A program made the position numbers and the translations under genes. From Thermoplasmata archaeon (GTDB lineage: Archaea > Thermoplasmatota > E2 > DHVEG-1 > B18-G2): 17,655 nucleotides of DNA. Positions within the stretch are counted from its first letter, which is position 1. Every line of letters begins with the position of its first letter. The stretch lies in contig JAGGWT010000143.1 of the NCBI GenBank assembly GCA_021163455.1, positions 1-17,655 of the forward strand, given 5' to 3'. This document shows positions 6,890 through 14,780 of the stretch, one piece after another. The notes under the pieces are model-generated. The model did no database searches and had not been told where the DNA came from. It saw nothing but the letters and a program-made list of their open reading frames with translations.

Positions 6890-8647
6890 TTAACCCCCCA
6901 TCAGGGTCTCAAATTCTTTATTGATCTCCTTCTCTATCTTCTTGAATTCCTTCTCAAACTTTTCGTTTTCAACTATTTTCATCCTGGCAATAAGTTCTCT
7001 GCTTTTCATCTTCAGCACATCATCTATATGAATACCTTTTTCTATGGCACGCATCATCTTATCAACAAAGTCCAGTATTATCCTCAGCATCTCGTACTGC
7101 TTCTTTTCTGGACAGTAAGTATCCACCTCATGGAAGGCACTCTGCTGCAGAAAGTCCTCTCTTATCATCCTCGCTCCTTCGAGTATTGCTCTCTCTCGCT
7201 GCGGAAGGGCATCTGGACCCACCAGCTTGACTATCTCCTGTAATTCAGCTTCCTTTTGTAACAGGGTCATCGCTTTTGTCCTCAAATCAGCCCATCCTTT
7301 CCCTATCTGCTCCCAGTGCTCTCTTACGCTATCTACATATAAAGAATACGATCTCAACCAGTTAATCGCAGGGAAGTGCCTCCTGTCTGCCAGGTCTGAA
7401 TCCAGAGCCCAGAATACCTTGACTATCCTGAATGTATTCTGCGCAACAGGCTCAGAAAAGTCGCCGCCAGGCGGAGATACTGCACCTACAACAGATACAG
7501 AACCTTCTCTTTCTCCTGAACCAAGGGTTATAACTCTACCGGCTCTCTCATAGAATTCAGCAAGTCTCGAAGCGAGATACGCTGGATATCCCTCCTCTCC
7601 AGGCATCTCCTCCAATCTTCCAGATATCTCTCTCATTGCCTCAGCCCATCTCGATGTTGAATCAGCCATCAGAGCGACATCATACCCCATATCTCTGTAA
7701 TACTCTGCTAATGTTATACCGGTATAAACACTCGCATCTCTAGCGGCGACGGGCATATTTGAGGTATTTGCTATAAGTATCGTTCTGTTCATCAGAGGTT
7801 CTCCACTCTTCGGGTCTTTAAGTTCTGGGAATTCTCTCAGAACATCTGTCATCTCGTTCCCTCTCTCCCCACATCCTATATATACTATGATATCTGCATC
7901 ACTCCATTTTGCAAGCTGATGAAGCATCACCGTTTTTCCTGTTCCGAATCCTCCAGGTATGGCAGCAGTTCCACCCTTTGCTATGGGGAAAAATGTGTCA
8001 ACCACCCTCTGTCCAGTTATAAGAGGAGCTGTTGGGTCGAGTTTTTTCCTGTAGGGTCTACCTTTTCTAACCGGCCATCTGTGCATGAGTTTTATCTCTT
8101 TCTGGCCTTCTTTCGTCTCAACCTTTGCTATGATGTCCTCAACGACATATTTCCCCTCATCAACAATATCCTTGATCTTTCCTTCTATACCGGGAGGTAT
8201 CATTATCCTGTGAGTCACCAAGCTTGTTTCTCTGACCTCTCCAATCACATCCCCAGATGTTACCTTATCACCTTTCTTCACCAGCGGTTTGAAATCCCAT
8301 TTCTTTTTTCTATCAAGAGCCGGTACATCAACGCCTCTCGTTATAAAATCCCCAACAGATTCCTTTATTTGAACCAGTGGTCTCTGAATACCATCAAATA
8401 TGCTTGTTATGAGGCCAGGACCAAGTTCGGCGGATAGAGGATTCCCCGTCGATACAACCTTTTCTCCGGGTTTCAATCCTGTTGTTTCCTCATATACCTG
8501 GATGGTCGCCATATCCTGATTCAATCTTATTATTTCTCCTATGAGATTTTCATCTCCTACTCTAACGACATCATACATCTTCGCTCCTTTCATACCTCTG
8601 GCCTCAACGACCGGTCCGGATACTCTAATAATCTTTCCTTCTATCAT
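6890..8647 (-). CDS. atpA: A-type ATP synthase catalytic subunit A
   Basis: A 585-residue protein of normal length, including the non-homologous insert (about 110-200) that marks A-type and V-type A subunits. The P-loop is GGFGTGKT at 232-239, with K238 and T239 in place; the family usually reads GPFGSGKT, so two positions differ. The catalytic glutamate lies in GCGERGNEM (E261). PVAARDASVYTGIT, SRWAEAMREISGRLEEMPGEEGYP and the C-terminal helical bundle are present. It performs ATP synthesis or hydrolysis in the A1 head. Its ATG follows the atpF stop directly (TAGATG). Unlike some archaeal homologues it has no intein at the P-loop. Confidence 0.98.
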   Translation of the reverse strand: MIEGKIIRVSGPVVEARGMKGAKMYDVVRVGDENLIGEIIRLNQDMATIQVYEETTGLKPGEKVVSTGNPLSAELGPGLITSIFDGIQRPLVQIKESVGDFITRGVDVPALDRKKKWDFKPLVKKGDKVTSGDVIGEVRETSLVTHRIMIPPGIEGKIKDIVDEGKYVVEDIIAKVETKEGQKEIKLMHRWPVRKGRPYRKKLDPTAPLITGQRVVDTFFPIAKGGTAAIPGGFGTGKTVMLHQLAKWSDADIIVYIGCGERGNEMTDVLREFPELKDPKSGEPLMNRTILIANTSNMPVAARDASVYTGITLAEYYRDMGYDVALMADSTSRWAEAMREISGRLEEMPGEEGYPAYLASRLAEFYERAGRVITLGSGEREGSVSVVGAVSPPGGDFSEPVAQNTFRIVKVFWALDSDLADRRHFPAINWLRSYSLYVDSVREHWEQIGKGWADLRTKAMTLLQKEAELQEIVKLVGPDALPQRERAILEGARMIREDFLQQSAFHEVDTYCPEKKQYEMLRIILDFVDKMMRAIEKGIHIDDVLKMKSRELIARMKIVENEKFEKEFKKIEKEINKEFETLMGG

Positions 8648-8968
8648 CTACAGAGCCCTCCTATCCACCGAAACTCCAACAGCCCTTTTTATCAGAGCAG
8701 ATATGTTGTCTATATATCCCTCCACCCTTTCCTTACCCGGAATCTCAACAATTATCGGAAATTCCTTTCCCTGCAGGAAGAACTCTTTGAGTTCCCTGTT
8801 TATGGATTTTGCAATATTTTCTGTTATGAACATGATACCCACATCATCTCTGCTTATGATATCGTGAAATATTTCTCTTTCATCCCCTTCCGGAACGTAA
8901 ACTTCATGCACTCCTGCGAGCTCCAGACCCATGGCAGTGGTCTCATCACATATCGCAACTATCTTCAT
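8648..8968 (-). CDS. atpF: A-type ATP synthase subunit F (central stalk)
   Basis: A 106-residue protein with the subunit F pattern: MKIVAICDETTAMGLELAGV at the N-terminus, then a Rossmann-like fold with FITENIAKSI and FPIIVEIPGKE. It binds subunit D in the central rotor and modulates ATP hydrolysis. I place the start at ATG 8968, one base after the atpC stop, with AGGTGG about eight bases upstream; a GTG three codons earlier (8977) would extend into atpC. Its TAG is followed immediately by the atpA start. Confidence 0.95.
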   Translation of the reverse strand: MKIVAICDETTAMGLELAGVHEVYVPEGDEREIFHDIISRDDVGIMFITENIAKSINRELKEFFLQGKEFPIIVEIPGKERVEGYIDNISALIKRAVGVSVDRRAL

Positions 8969-8969
8969 A

Positions 8970-10034
8970 TCAGCCACCTGTCACAAGCAAAGGCTTTATC
9001 CTATCTTTCGACAAGTGCTCATACACACCCTTAGATATAACTTTAAGGTTTCTGATTTCATAATACCTGAACACGATAAACTTGAGGAGGGGACCAAAGA
9101 ATGGAAAATTCTTATTGGAGAGGTCTTTTACTGTTCCGAGCAATACTTTATCCAGAGATATCTCTATCAATTCCATATTTCCGTATTTTTTACTATCCTC
9201 ATATCCCTGTCTCAGAGGTTCATAGTATGTGGTTCCCTGCAATCTGGATATCATATCTTCGACATCCTTTGATGTGCACATCTCATCAAATTTCCACCTT
9301 GGAATCTCCCTGCCTTCGCCCAAAAAAAGTTTTTTGCATTTCTCCACATCCAGATTATTAATTTTTGCCATTAAAACGTTTCTAATGTTAATAATATCTG
9401 TCAATATTTCCACGAATTCCTTTTTTGTACTTTCGGCTACTTTGGGCACTTTTGATTCATGCATCCTCTTCAATACATATCTGTCTATTTGCACATCAAT
9501 TTCAAGAGGGTCACCGGATACAGAAGTATCCGCTAATATCTCTTTTTCCACCAGAAATTCTAGAATCTCTTTTTTCTCGAGTTTTTTCATCTGATCTATC
9601 CATCTTGCAAAGGTTTTTGAAAAGGGACGTATATCAATATCGACACCTATGATTTTAGATTTTACAAAACTTTTCAAACTCTGGCTATCTAAAAATTCAG
9701 TGAATCTATCGTAGAATTCTTCCAGACCTTTGGGGCTCTCCTTTTTTAAGGATTCGACAGATTGAATCATGTACTCATCCAGTGAGGTGTGGATCTCCTC
9801 TATCCTTTCACCCTCGATAAAGAAGTCTTTGTAAGAGTTTACCGCATTTTTAAAGGATGTAATGTTTCGACTCTCCAGCAACTGGTTCAAAACCTTCTCA
9901 GATAAGAAAGGATTTCCTACAGCTTCTGCTTTTGCTGTGGGATATGCAAATTTAACATAAGGTAGAGACCTTTGTACCATGACCGCCACAGCTATCGCCG
10001 AAAATACAATCGCCAGATACACTATGATGTCCAT
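8970..10034 (-). CDS. atpC: A-type ATP synthase subunit C with N-terminal hydrophobic helix
   Basis: A 354-residue C subunit, equivalent to V-ATPase subunit d, the socket linking the central stalk to the K ring. The body has the family's repeated helical pattern, with YPTAKAEAVGNPFLS near the start, NIRNVLMAKINNLD in the last third, and YYEIRNLKVISKGVYEHLS near the end. Unusually, residues 3-20 form an uninterrupted hydrophobic segment (DIIVYLAIVFSAIAVAVMV) followed by Q21-R22, which reads as one transmembrane helix with the soluble domain inside the cell. The start at ATG 10034 is set by GGAGG at 10043-10047, eight bases upstream; an in-frame TTG at 10049 would only lengthen the N-terminus. 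Family members I know are soluble and begin near the YPTAKAEA position. Confidence 0.94.
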   Translation of the reverse strand: MDIIVYLAIVFSAIAVAVMVQRSLPYVKFAYPTAKAEAVGNPFLSEKVLNQLLESRNITSFKNAVNSYKDFFIEGERIEEIHTSLDEYMIQSVESLKKESPKGLEEFYDRFTEFLDSQSLKSFVKSKIIGVDIDIRPFSKTFARWIDQMKKLEKKEILEFLVEKEILADTSVSGDPLEIDVQIDRYVLKRMHESKVPKVAESTKKEFVEILTDIINIRNVLMAKINNLDVEKCKKLFLGEGREIPRWKFDEMCTSKDVEDMISRLQGTTYYEPLRQGYEDSKKYGNMELIEISLDKVLLGTVKDLSNKNFPFFGPLLKFIVFRYYEIRNLKVISKGVYEHLSKDRIKPLLVTGG

Positions 10035-10038
10035 CTCC

Positions 10039-10605
10039 TTATCCTCCAAACAGCACGTTACCTATCTTTGCCCTGAGTGTGTTTTTCTCTCTCTCCATAA
10101 TACTTTCGATCCTGTAATCGACAATAACATCTCCATCTTTTGATTGAGCTATGAATCCAGCGAGTGTCTTCTCTTTCCCTTTCTTTACTTCCAGACCGAG
10201 CTTTTCTGCCACTTCTCTATCCTCATCTCTGAAAGCTATTATGACAACATCATTCCCGATTTCGGCCATCGCTGATTTCATCCATTTTTCCACAATCTTT
10301 TTGTAACTTTGACCATCGATTTTTTTGAATCTCTCCAGCACCTCATTGAAACATTCCTTTATTATACTCTCCTTCAGCTGAATAATTTTCTTTCTTGCCT
10401 CCTGTTTTATCTTTGCTATCTCTGCCTTTTTCCAGTTCTCAATGGATACTTTTGCTTTTTTAATCTCCCTCTCTTTCTCCTTTTCAAGCACTCTCTGTGC
10501 CTCTCTCAACCTTTTTTCCTTCTCTACCTTAGCCTCACCGATAATTGTATCTATCTCTCTGTCTGTTTCTTCCTTAATTCTGGAAAGTATATCCTCCAGG
10601 GCCAT
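10039..10605 (-). CDS. atpE: A-type ATP synthase subunit E (peripheral stalk)
   Basis: A 188-residue protein. The N-terminal half is a charged coiled coil (EETDREIDTIIGEAKVEKEK onward, to about residue 90). The C-terminal half is a globular domain ending LRAKIGNVLFGG. It pairs with subunit H to form the peripheral stalk that holds the A3B3 head against subunit I. It begins eight bases after the atpK stop, behind GGGA, and its stop overlaps the ribosome binding region of atpC. Length and layout are normal for the family. Confidence 0.96.
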   Translation of the reverse strand: MALEDILSRIKEETDREIDTIIGEAKVEKEKRLREAQRVLEKEKEREIKKAKVSIENWKKAEIAKIKQEARKKIIQLKESIIKECFNEVLERFKKIDGQSYKKIVEKWMKSAMAEIGNDVVIIAFRDEDREVAEKLGLEVKKGKEKTLAGFIAQSKDGDVIVDYRIESIMEREKNTLRAKIGNVLFGG

Positions 10606-10612
10606 ATCCCAT

Positions 10613-11191
10613 CTATCCCAGGATCTTCAGTCCAAGTATCATTATGAGCAAGCCTACCAGAAAGCCAAATATCGCTATTGTCTCTGGCATTACGGCGAGC
10701 ATGATGGCTCTCCCTGCAACACTTGGGTTTCTACCTGTAGATGTTATTCCAGCGCCTGCTATCATACCCTGATTTATGGCAGATAACCCTGTCAACCCTA
10801 CCATCAGACCCACAAATACCGCTGACTGACCTATTGTTGGATTCAGGAGATCCATAGATGCTTTTCCTCCAAGCAAACCTGCTCCCATTAACAAAAGCAC
10901 CGATGTTATAAACGCATAGATGGTCTGAGTCATTGGCAGCATTTCTAGAATGAGGGCTCTACTGAACAACTCTGGCTTCTCTGCAGTAACCGCAGCCGCA
11001 GGTATGCCTCCCATCGATATACCTACTGCTGATCCTATTCCCGCTATAGCCATAGCTAAGGCACATGCCAGAACAACCAGAGATTGTGTTTTTTTCTCCT
11101 GGAGTTCGCTGTCTTCCTGTGCCAGAGCGTTGCCTGTCAAGAGCACTATTCCCATCACCAGCACCAATCCAATCAACACATATCTCCTCAT
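10613..11191 (-). CDS. atpK: A-type ATP synthase K subunit (proteolipid), two hairpins with one ion-binding glutamate
   Basis: A 192-residue proteolipid with a hydrophobic leader (about 1-24, ending GNALAQ) and then two helical hairpins, four membrane helices in all. In hairpin one the ion-site motif reads LPMTQTIY (85-92), with methionine where a carboxylate would be. In hairpin two it reads MPETIAIF, with E170. Only one carboxylate therefore serves four helices, as in Enterococcus NtpK and Thermococcales K. L85, T88, Q89, Q141 (in AINQG) and E170 match the sodium ligands of NtpK. The ATG at 11191 is preferred because GAGGTGA lies ten bases before its ATG and only four before the alternative ATG at 11197. 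The subunit forms the membrane rotor ring turned by ion flow. Confidence 0.96.
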   Translation of the reverse strand: MRRYVLIGLVLVMGIVLLTGNALAQEDSELQEKKTQSLVVLACALAMAIAGIGSAVGISMGGIPAAAVTAEKPELFSRALILEMLPMTQTIYAFITSVLLLMGAGLLGGKASMDLLNPTIGQSAVFVGLMVGLTGLSAINQGMIAGAGITSTGRNPSVAGRAIMLAVMPETIAIFGFLVGLLIMILGLKILG

Positions 11192-11203
11192 GCCCATCTC
11201 ACC

Positions 11204-13168
11204 TCATACCAGTTCAGTATATTTCCTTTTCGCTTTAAGTGGGGCAAATTTCTTGCCTCCGCCTTCATAAAACCTGTTGAAAAACTCAACATACTGTAAC
11301 CTTAAACTGTGAACAGCAGCACCAAGGGAATTCAGACCCATAGTAGCCAAATGCGCTATGAGCAGTATAAGTATAGAAACAACAACGTGTATCATCTCAC
11401 CAAACAACTGCGCAACTATGTTGAATGCCAGCGCCATCCCGGCGGTAGCGAGCCCCAAGGCGAGTAACCTTGCATAAGATAACCAGTCCCCAACAAAACC
11501 CATCAGATCCAGAAATGCCATCCCCTTCGCTTCTGCAGCCAGAAGGGCTATCCCAATTAGGACGCCTACGTAGGACAGAGTTCTAAAGGCTGGAGATAAT
11601 TCCCATATCTTGAGTAGGCTCTCTCCAATGAGAGCTCCACCAAATATCTGAAGAATGATAAAAGAAACTTTTCCACAGAGGAGGTTTTTTATCTTTTTAT
11701 TCTTGAAATCCTGATAGATACCAAGTGCAAATCCAAGATTGAGATGAATGAGACCCAGAATAAGAGCGATCTGCAAGAATAATAATGGGTTTCTCAGTCC
11801 ATCCACTGGTATTTCCGCTCCTGCAATATTTATTTTTGGAAGTTGAGTGTGGAAGAATCTGGGAAGAAGATCTCCGAAGAAGCTGTTGGAGGCATATCCG
11901 AATATGATTGTCCAGAAACCCAGCAATGCACCGATAACAGACCATTCTCTTATAAGTTTTGATCTCTTACCAAACTTCAGGTTCGCGAATACAGAACCCA
12001 GAAATAGAATTAAACCATAGCCGGCGTCGCCCAGCATGAAGCCGAACATGATAGGAAACCATATGGTGAGAAAGAGAAGCGGGTTAATTTCTCTGTACTT
12101 TGGCAGACCGTACAGGGTTAAAAGGGGTTTAAACGGTTTGGTTATCTTCCCTGCTTTTATGTAAGTAGGCGGCTCTTCAGAAACGTCCGGATTATCATGT
12201 ACCAGATGTGCAAATTTACCATCTGTGGTCCTCCTGACCGTTGCCAAGAGCTCATCAACCTTTTCCTTCAGAACCCAGCCCTCAACAAGATATACCTGCT
12301 CGGTTTTACCGAAACTTTTTCTTGCCTGAAGTTTGAGTTTCTCTATGGATAACTCCTCCAGGGCTGCCAGTATCTCTATAAGCTTGCTGTCAGCTATCTG
12401 TTTTAACTGTTTCTTCAGTTTATTTATGTCTCTGAGAATTTTATTGTTCTCCTTTTTCAGCTTATCTATGATTTGGGAGGGCGTACCCGACAAATCAGGT
12501 ATTTCTATCTCTTCCACATACCTCTGCCATATCCTCTCAGCATCATCAGCCACGCTTCTATGAAATACGCCAACAACCACCCATTTCTTCTCTTTTCTGC
12601 CGAGCGGTCTGCAATCAAAGATTCCGCCTATACTCTCTACCTTTTCCTTAATAATCTCCACATCTTTGCATATACCTGCCTTAAGGATTATGTGCTCGCT
12701 TCCCCTAACATATCCAAGATCTACATTAAGAAAGCGGATGTTGGAAAGTTTTGAAATAAGCGCATCATTTGCTTTGAATCTCTCATCGAGTGATTTTATA
12801 TCTGCATCCATGCTGAGTACCTGCTCCTCCACCTCCCGGAGTTTTTTTTCTACAGATTCCACAAGTTCTTCTAAGTTTTTTCTTCTGACTCTGATTTTTT
12901 CTATCCTCGGTGGATTGAGTATGGCTTTGATTCCCGATACCCTCCTAGCATAGGGTTTCAGTATAGAGACGATTCTCTTGAGCCTGTTTTCATATGGTGT
13001 CAGCATTGATATGCTAGCATCTACTTGGGTATCTCTGGAAACATCCTCGACACCGACGCTGGTAATATGAATTATACCCTTTTCAGAAAGATCATCTATG
13101 AGTTTGTCTACATCAGATTGATGGACGAATAGACAAACTTTTGCCATCTTTTCAGGGAACAATTTCAT
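11204..13168 (-). CDS. atpI: A-type ATP synthase subunit I (stator, ion-conducting; V-ATPase a homologue)
   Basis: A 654-residue protein of normal length. The N-terminal cytoplasmic half (to about residue 355) is an elongated arm with coiled coils near 95-135 and 230-285. The membrane half has about seven or eight helices, beginning NPLLFLTIWFPIMFGFMLGD. The essential arginine facing the K ring is R567 in SYARLLALGLA. The C-terminal segment LGAAVHSLRLQYVEFFNRFYEGGG is the most conserved stretch and is intact. It forms the two half-channels for ions and anchors the peripheral stalks. Its ATG overlaps the stop of the H gene (ATGA), so the two are probably translationally coupled. Confidence 0.97.
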   Translation of the reverse strand: MKLFPEKMAKVCLFVHQSDVDKLIDDLSEKGIIHITSVGVEDVSRDTQVDASISMLTPYENRLKRIVSILKPYARRVSGIKAILNPPRIEKIRVRRKNLEELVESVEKKLREVEEQVLSMDADIKSLDERFKANDALISKLSNIRFLNVDLGYVRGSEHIILKAGICKDVEIIKEKVESIGGIFDCRPLGRKEKKWVVVGVFHRSVADDAERIWQRYVEEIEIPDLSGTPSQIIDKLKKENNKILRDINKLKKQLKQIADSKLIEILAALEELSIEKLKLQARKSFGKTEQVYLVEGWVLKEKVDELLATVRRTTDGKFAHLVHDNPDVSEEPPTYIKAGKITKPFKPLLTLYGLPKYREINPLLFLTIWFPIMFGFMLGDAGYGLILFLGSVFANLKFGKRSKLIREWSVIGALLGFWTIIFGYASNSFFGDLLPRFFHTQLPKINIAGAEIPVDGLRNPLLFLQIALILGLIHLNLGFALGIYQDFKNKKIKNLLCGKVSFIILQIFGGALIGESLLKIWELSPAFRTLSYVGVLIGIALLAAEAKGMAFLDLMGFVGDWLSYARLLALGLATAGMALAFNIVAQLFGEMIHVVVSILILLIAHLATMGLNSLGAAVHSLRLQYVEFFNRFYEGGGKKFAPLKAKRKYTELV

Positions 13169-13488
13169 TCTGCTCCCTCTATCTCCTTCAGCATCAATTC
13201 GATGGCTTTATCCATATTTTTTCTTGCTTTCTCCTCCAGATTCTTCAACAGCTTTTCATTCTCCTTCAGGATTCTCTCTCTTTCCTTCTCAAGTTCCTTT
13301 TCCGCATCCTTTCTGAATCTTTCAATCTCCGCCTCAATGTCTTTTTTAATCTTCATTCTTATCTTCTTGATATCTTCATCAACGCTCTTTCTGATTTTTT
13401 CTGCTTCCTCCCTTGCCTTTTCTATTCTCAATTTGGCTTCTTCCTCTGCCTTCTTAATTCTTTTAATGTAAGCAGACAGTTGATGCAT
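13165..13488 (-). CDS. ahaH: A-type ATP synthase subunit H (peripheral stalk coiled coil)
   Basis: A 107-residue protein that is almost entirely charged coiled coil (AEEEAKLRIEKAREEAEKIR and onward), matching the short H (also called G) subunit that wraps subunit E in the peripheral stalk. It is the first gene of the operon. No strong ribosome binding site precedes the ATG, and a TATATA element lies about 28 bases upstream, which suggests a leaderless or near-leaderless operon transcript. Its stop overlaps the atpI start. The low-complexity sequence makes family assignment depend partly on position, which is the usual one. Confidence 0.93.
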   Translation of the reverse strand: MHQLSAYIKRIKKAEEEAKLRIEKAREEAEKIRKSVDEDIKKIRMKIKKDIEAEIERFRKDAEKELEKERERILKENEKLLKNLEEKARKNMDKAIELMLKEIEGAE

Positions 13489-13513
13489 CCGTTTCCCGTA
13501 TAGAGAAATGTGT

Positions 13514-13519
13514 TATATA
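13514..13519. promoter_or_regulatory. Shared divergent TATA element for the ATP synthase operon and apgM
   Basis: TATATA in GTTATATAG. Its centre is about 28 bases from the ahaH ATG (13488) on the minus strand and about 24 bases from the first apgM ATG (13540) on the plus strand. Both distances suit leaderless archaeal transcription and neither gene has a clear ribosome binding site. Purine-rich AGAAAT upstream on the plus side could be the BRE. One element may drive both directions, coupling or setting competition between glycolysis and ATP synthase expression. Confidence 0.6.
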
Positions 13520-13539
13520 GTTTTGGTGCATTCGGTCTA

Positions 13540-14766
13540 ATGATGAAGGCTGTACTGGTAATTGCAGATGGGTTAGGAGGGAGAATAACAGATTACAACG
13601 GGAAGACGTGCCTGGAGGCGGCGGATACCCCAAATCTGGATTATCTGGCAAAGATAGGGATAAATGGATTGCTCGATCCCATAGAGCACGGCGTGAGACC
13701 GGGAAGCGATACCGCCCATCTATCCATCTTCGGCTATGACCCTAAAGAGGTGTATACAGGAAGAGGAGTTTTTGAAGCGCTTGGTATAGGAATGGATGTT
13801 CAGGATGGAGATATCTGTTTCAGGGCAAATCTGGCAACCGTGGATGATGAACTCAGAGTTATTGATAGGAGAGCGGGGAGGATTAATGAAGGATTGGATG
13901 AGATTGAAAAAGCCATAAACAGCGTGGAGGTATATGATGCCGAGATAATATACAAATCGAGTGTAGAGCACAGAGGGGCTCTGATAATCAGAGGAGAAGG
14001 GCTTTCTTACAGAATAACCGACACCGACCCGCACAAAACCGGTAAGAAGGTTCTTCGGGCAAAAGCCATTGAGAGAGCAGTTTCAGCAGAAAAGACAGCT
14101 GCTATAGTAAATGAGTTCACAAAAAAGGTTCATGATGTGCTGAAAGATCTTGAGATAAACAGAAAAAGAATGAAAGAAGGAAAGGCGCCTGCAAACATAG
14201 TGTTACTTAGAGGAGCATCGATAAAGCCAGACATCAAACCTCTCAAAGAAATTTATGGTATCGAAGGCTCCGCAATAGCTGGTGGAGCATTATACCTGGG
14301 AATAGCAAGAGCCATTGGTCTGAAAACAATAAAACCAGAGGGCGCAACAGGGCGCAAGGATTCTAATCTTCTCAGCAAGGTGAAAACAGCGCTTGATGAA
14401 CTTGAGAGCAGAGATTTTGTTTTCATACATTTCAAGGGTGCAGACTCATGTGCCCATGACCATGATGCGGATGCAAAGATAGAATTTATAGAAAAGATAG
14501 ACAACGCTATAGGATATCTCCTCGACAATATAGATCTGGAGGATGCTCATATAGCATTTACGGGAGACCATTCAACACCAATAGAGTATGGCGACCATAC
14601 TGCAGACCCTGTTCCTCTGGTCATAGCAGGAAGGAATGTGATTCCGGATGATGTTGAAAGATTCAACGAAAGAGATGCCATGAAGGGAGGTCTTCACAGA
14701 ATCAGTGGGAGAGTTCTCCCTGTTCTGTTTGGGTACTGCAACTTTCTTGATAAGTTCGGTGCGTAG
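13540..14766 (+). CDS. apgM: 2,3-bisphosphoglycerate-independent phosphoglycerate mutase, archaeal type
   Basis: A 408-residue protein of the archaeal iPGM family (COG3635, alkaline phosphatase superfamily). Counting from the second methionine (13543), the metal site begins with VIADGLGG (D9), the likely phosphoserine nucleophile is S55 in PGSDTAHLSIFGYDP, and C-terminal metal ligands lie in HFKGADSCAHDHD and FTGDHSTPIEYGDH. It interconverts 3- and 2-phosphoglycerate in glycolysis and gluconeogenesis, with divalent metal. The start is ATG 13540 or 13543; the TATA element 24 bases upstream and the missing ribosome binding site point to a leaderless mRNA. It diverges from the ATP synthase operon and converges on the C25 peptidase, with only 14 bases between the two stops. 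Confidence 0.97.
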   Translation: MMKAVLVIADGLGGRITDYNGKTCLEAADTPNLDYLAKIGINGLLDPIEHGVRPGSDTAHLSIFGYDPKEVYTGRGVFEALGIGMDVQDGDICFRANLATVDDELRVIDRRAGRINEGLDEIEKAINSVEVYDAEIIYKSSVEHRGALIIRGEGLSYRITDTDPHKTGKKVLRAKAIERAVSAEKTAAIVNEFTKKVHDVLKDLEINRKRMKEGKAPANIVLLRGASIKPDIKPLKEIYGIEGSAIAGGALYLGIARAIGLKTIKPEGATGRKDSNLLSKVKTALDELESRDFVFIHFKGADSCAHDHDADAKIEFIEKIDNAIGYLLDNIDLEDAHIAFTGDHSTPIEYGDHTADPVPLVIAGRNVIPDDVERFNERDAMKGGLHRISGRVLPVLFGYCNFLDKFGA

Positions 14767-14780
14767 ATGTGTGTAGATGC

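Noticed and set aside
7930..7960. Intein at the atpA P-loop
   Set aside because: The P-loop region is uninterrupted and the protein has normal length.
7919..8437. 172-residue plus-strand frame inside atpA
   Set aside because: Antisense of a highly conserved gene, with odd composition and no promoter or motif.
8969..8977. GTG start for atpF three codons upstream
   Set aside because: The ATG at 8968 has proper ribosome binding site spacing and gives the family-typical N-terminus MKIVAI.
12333..12953. Plus-strand frames opposite the coiled-coil part of atpI
   Set aside because: Serine-rich shadows of the Lys/Glu-rich coiled coil on the other strand.
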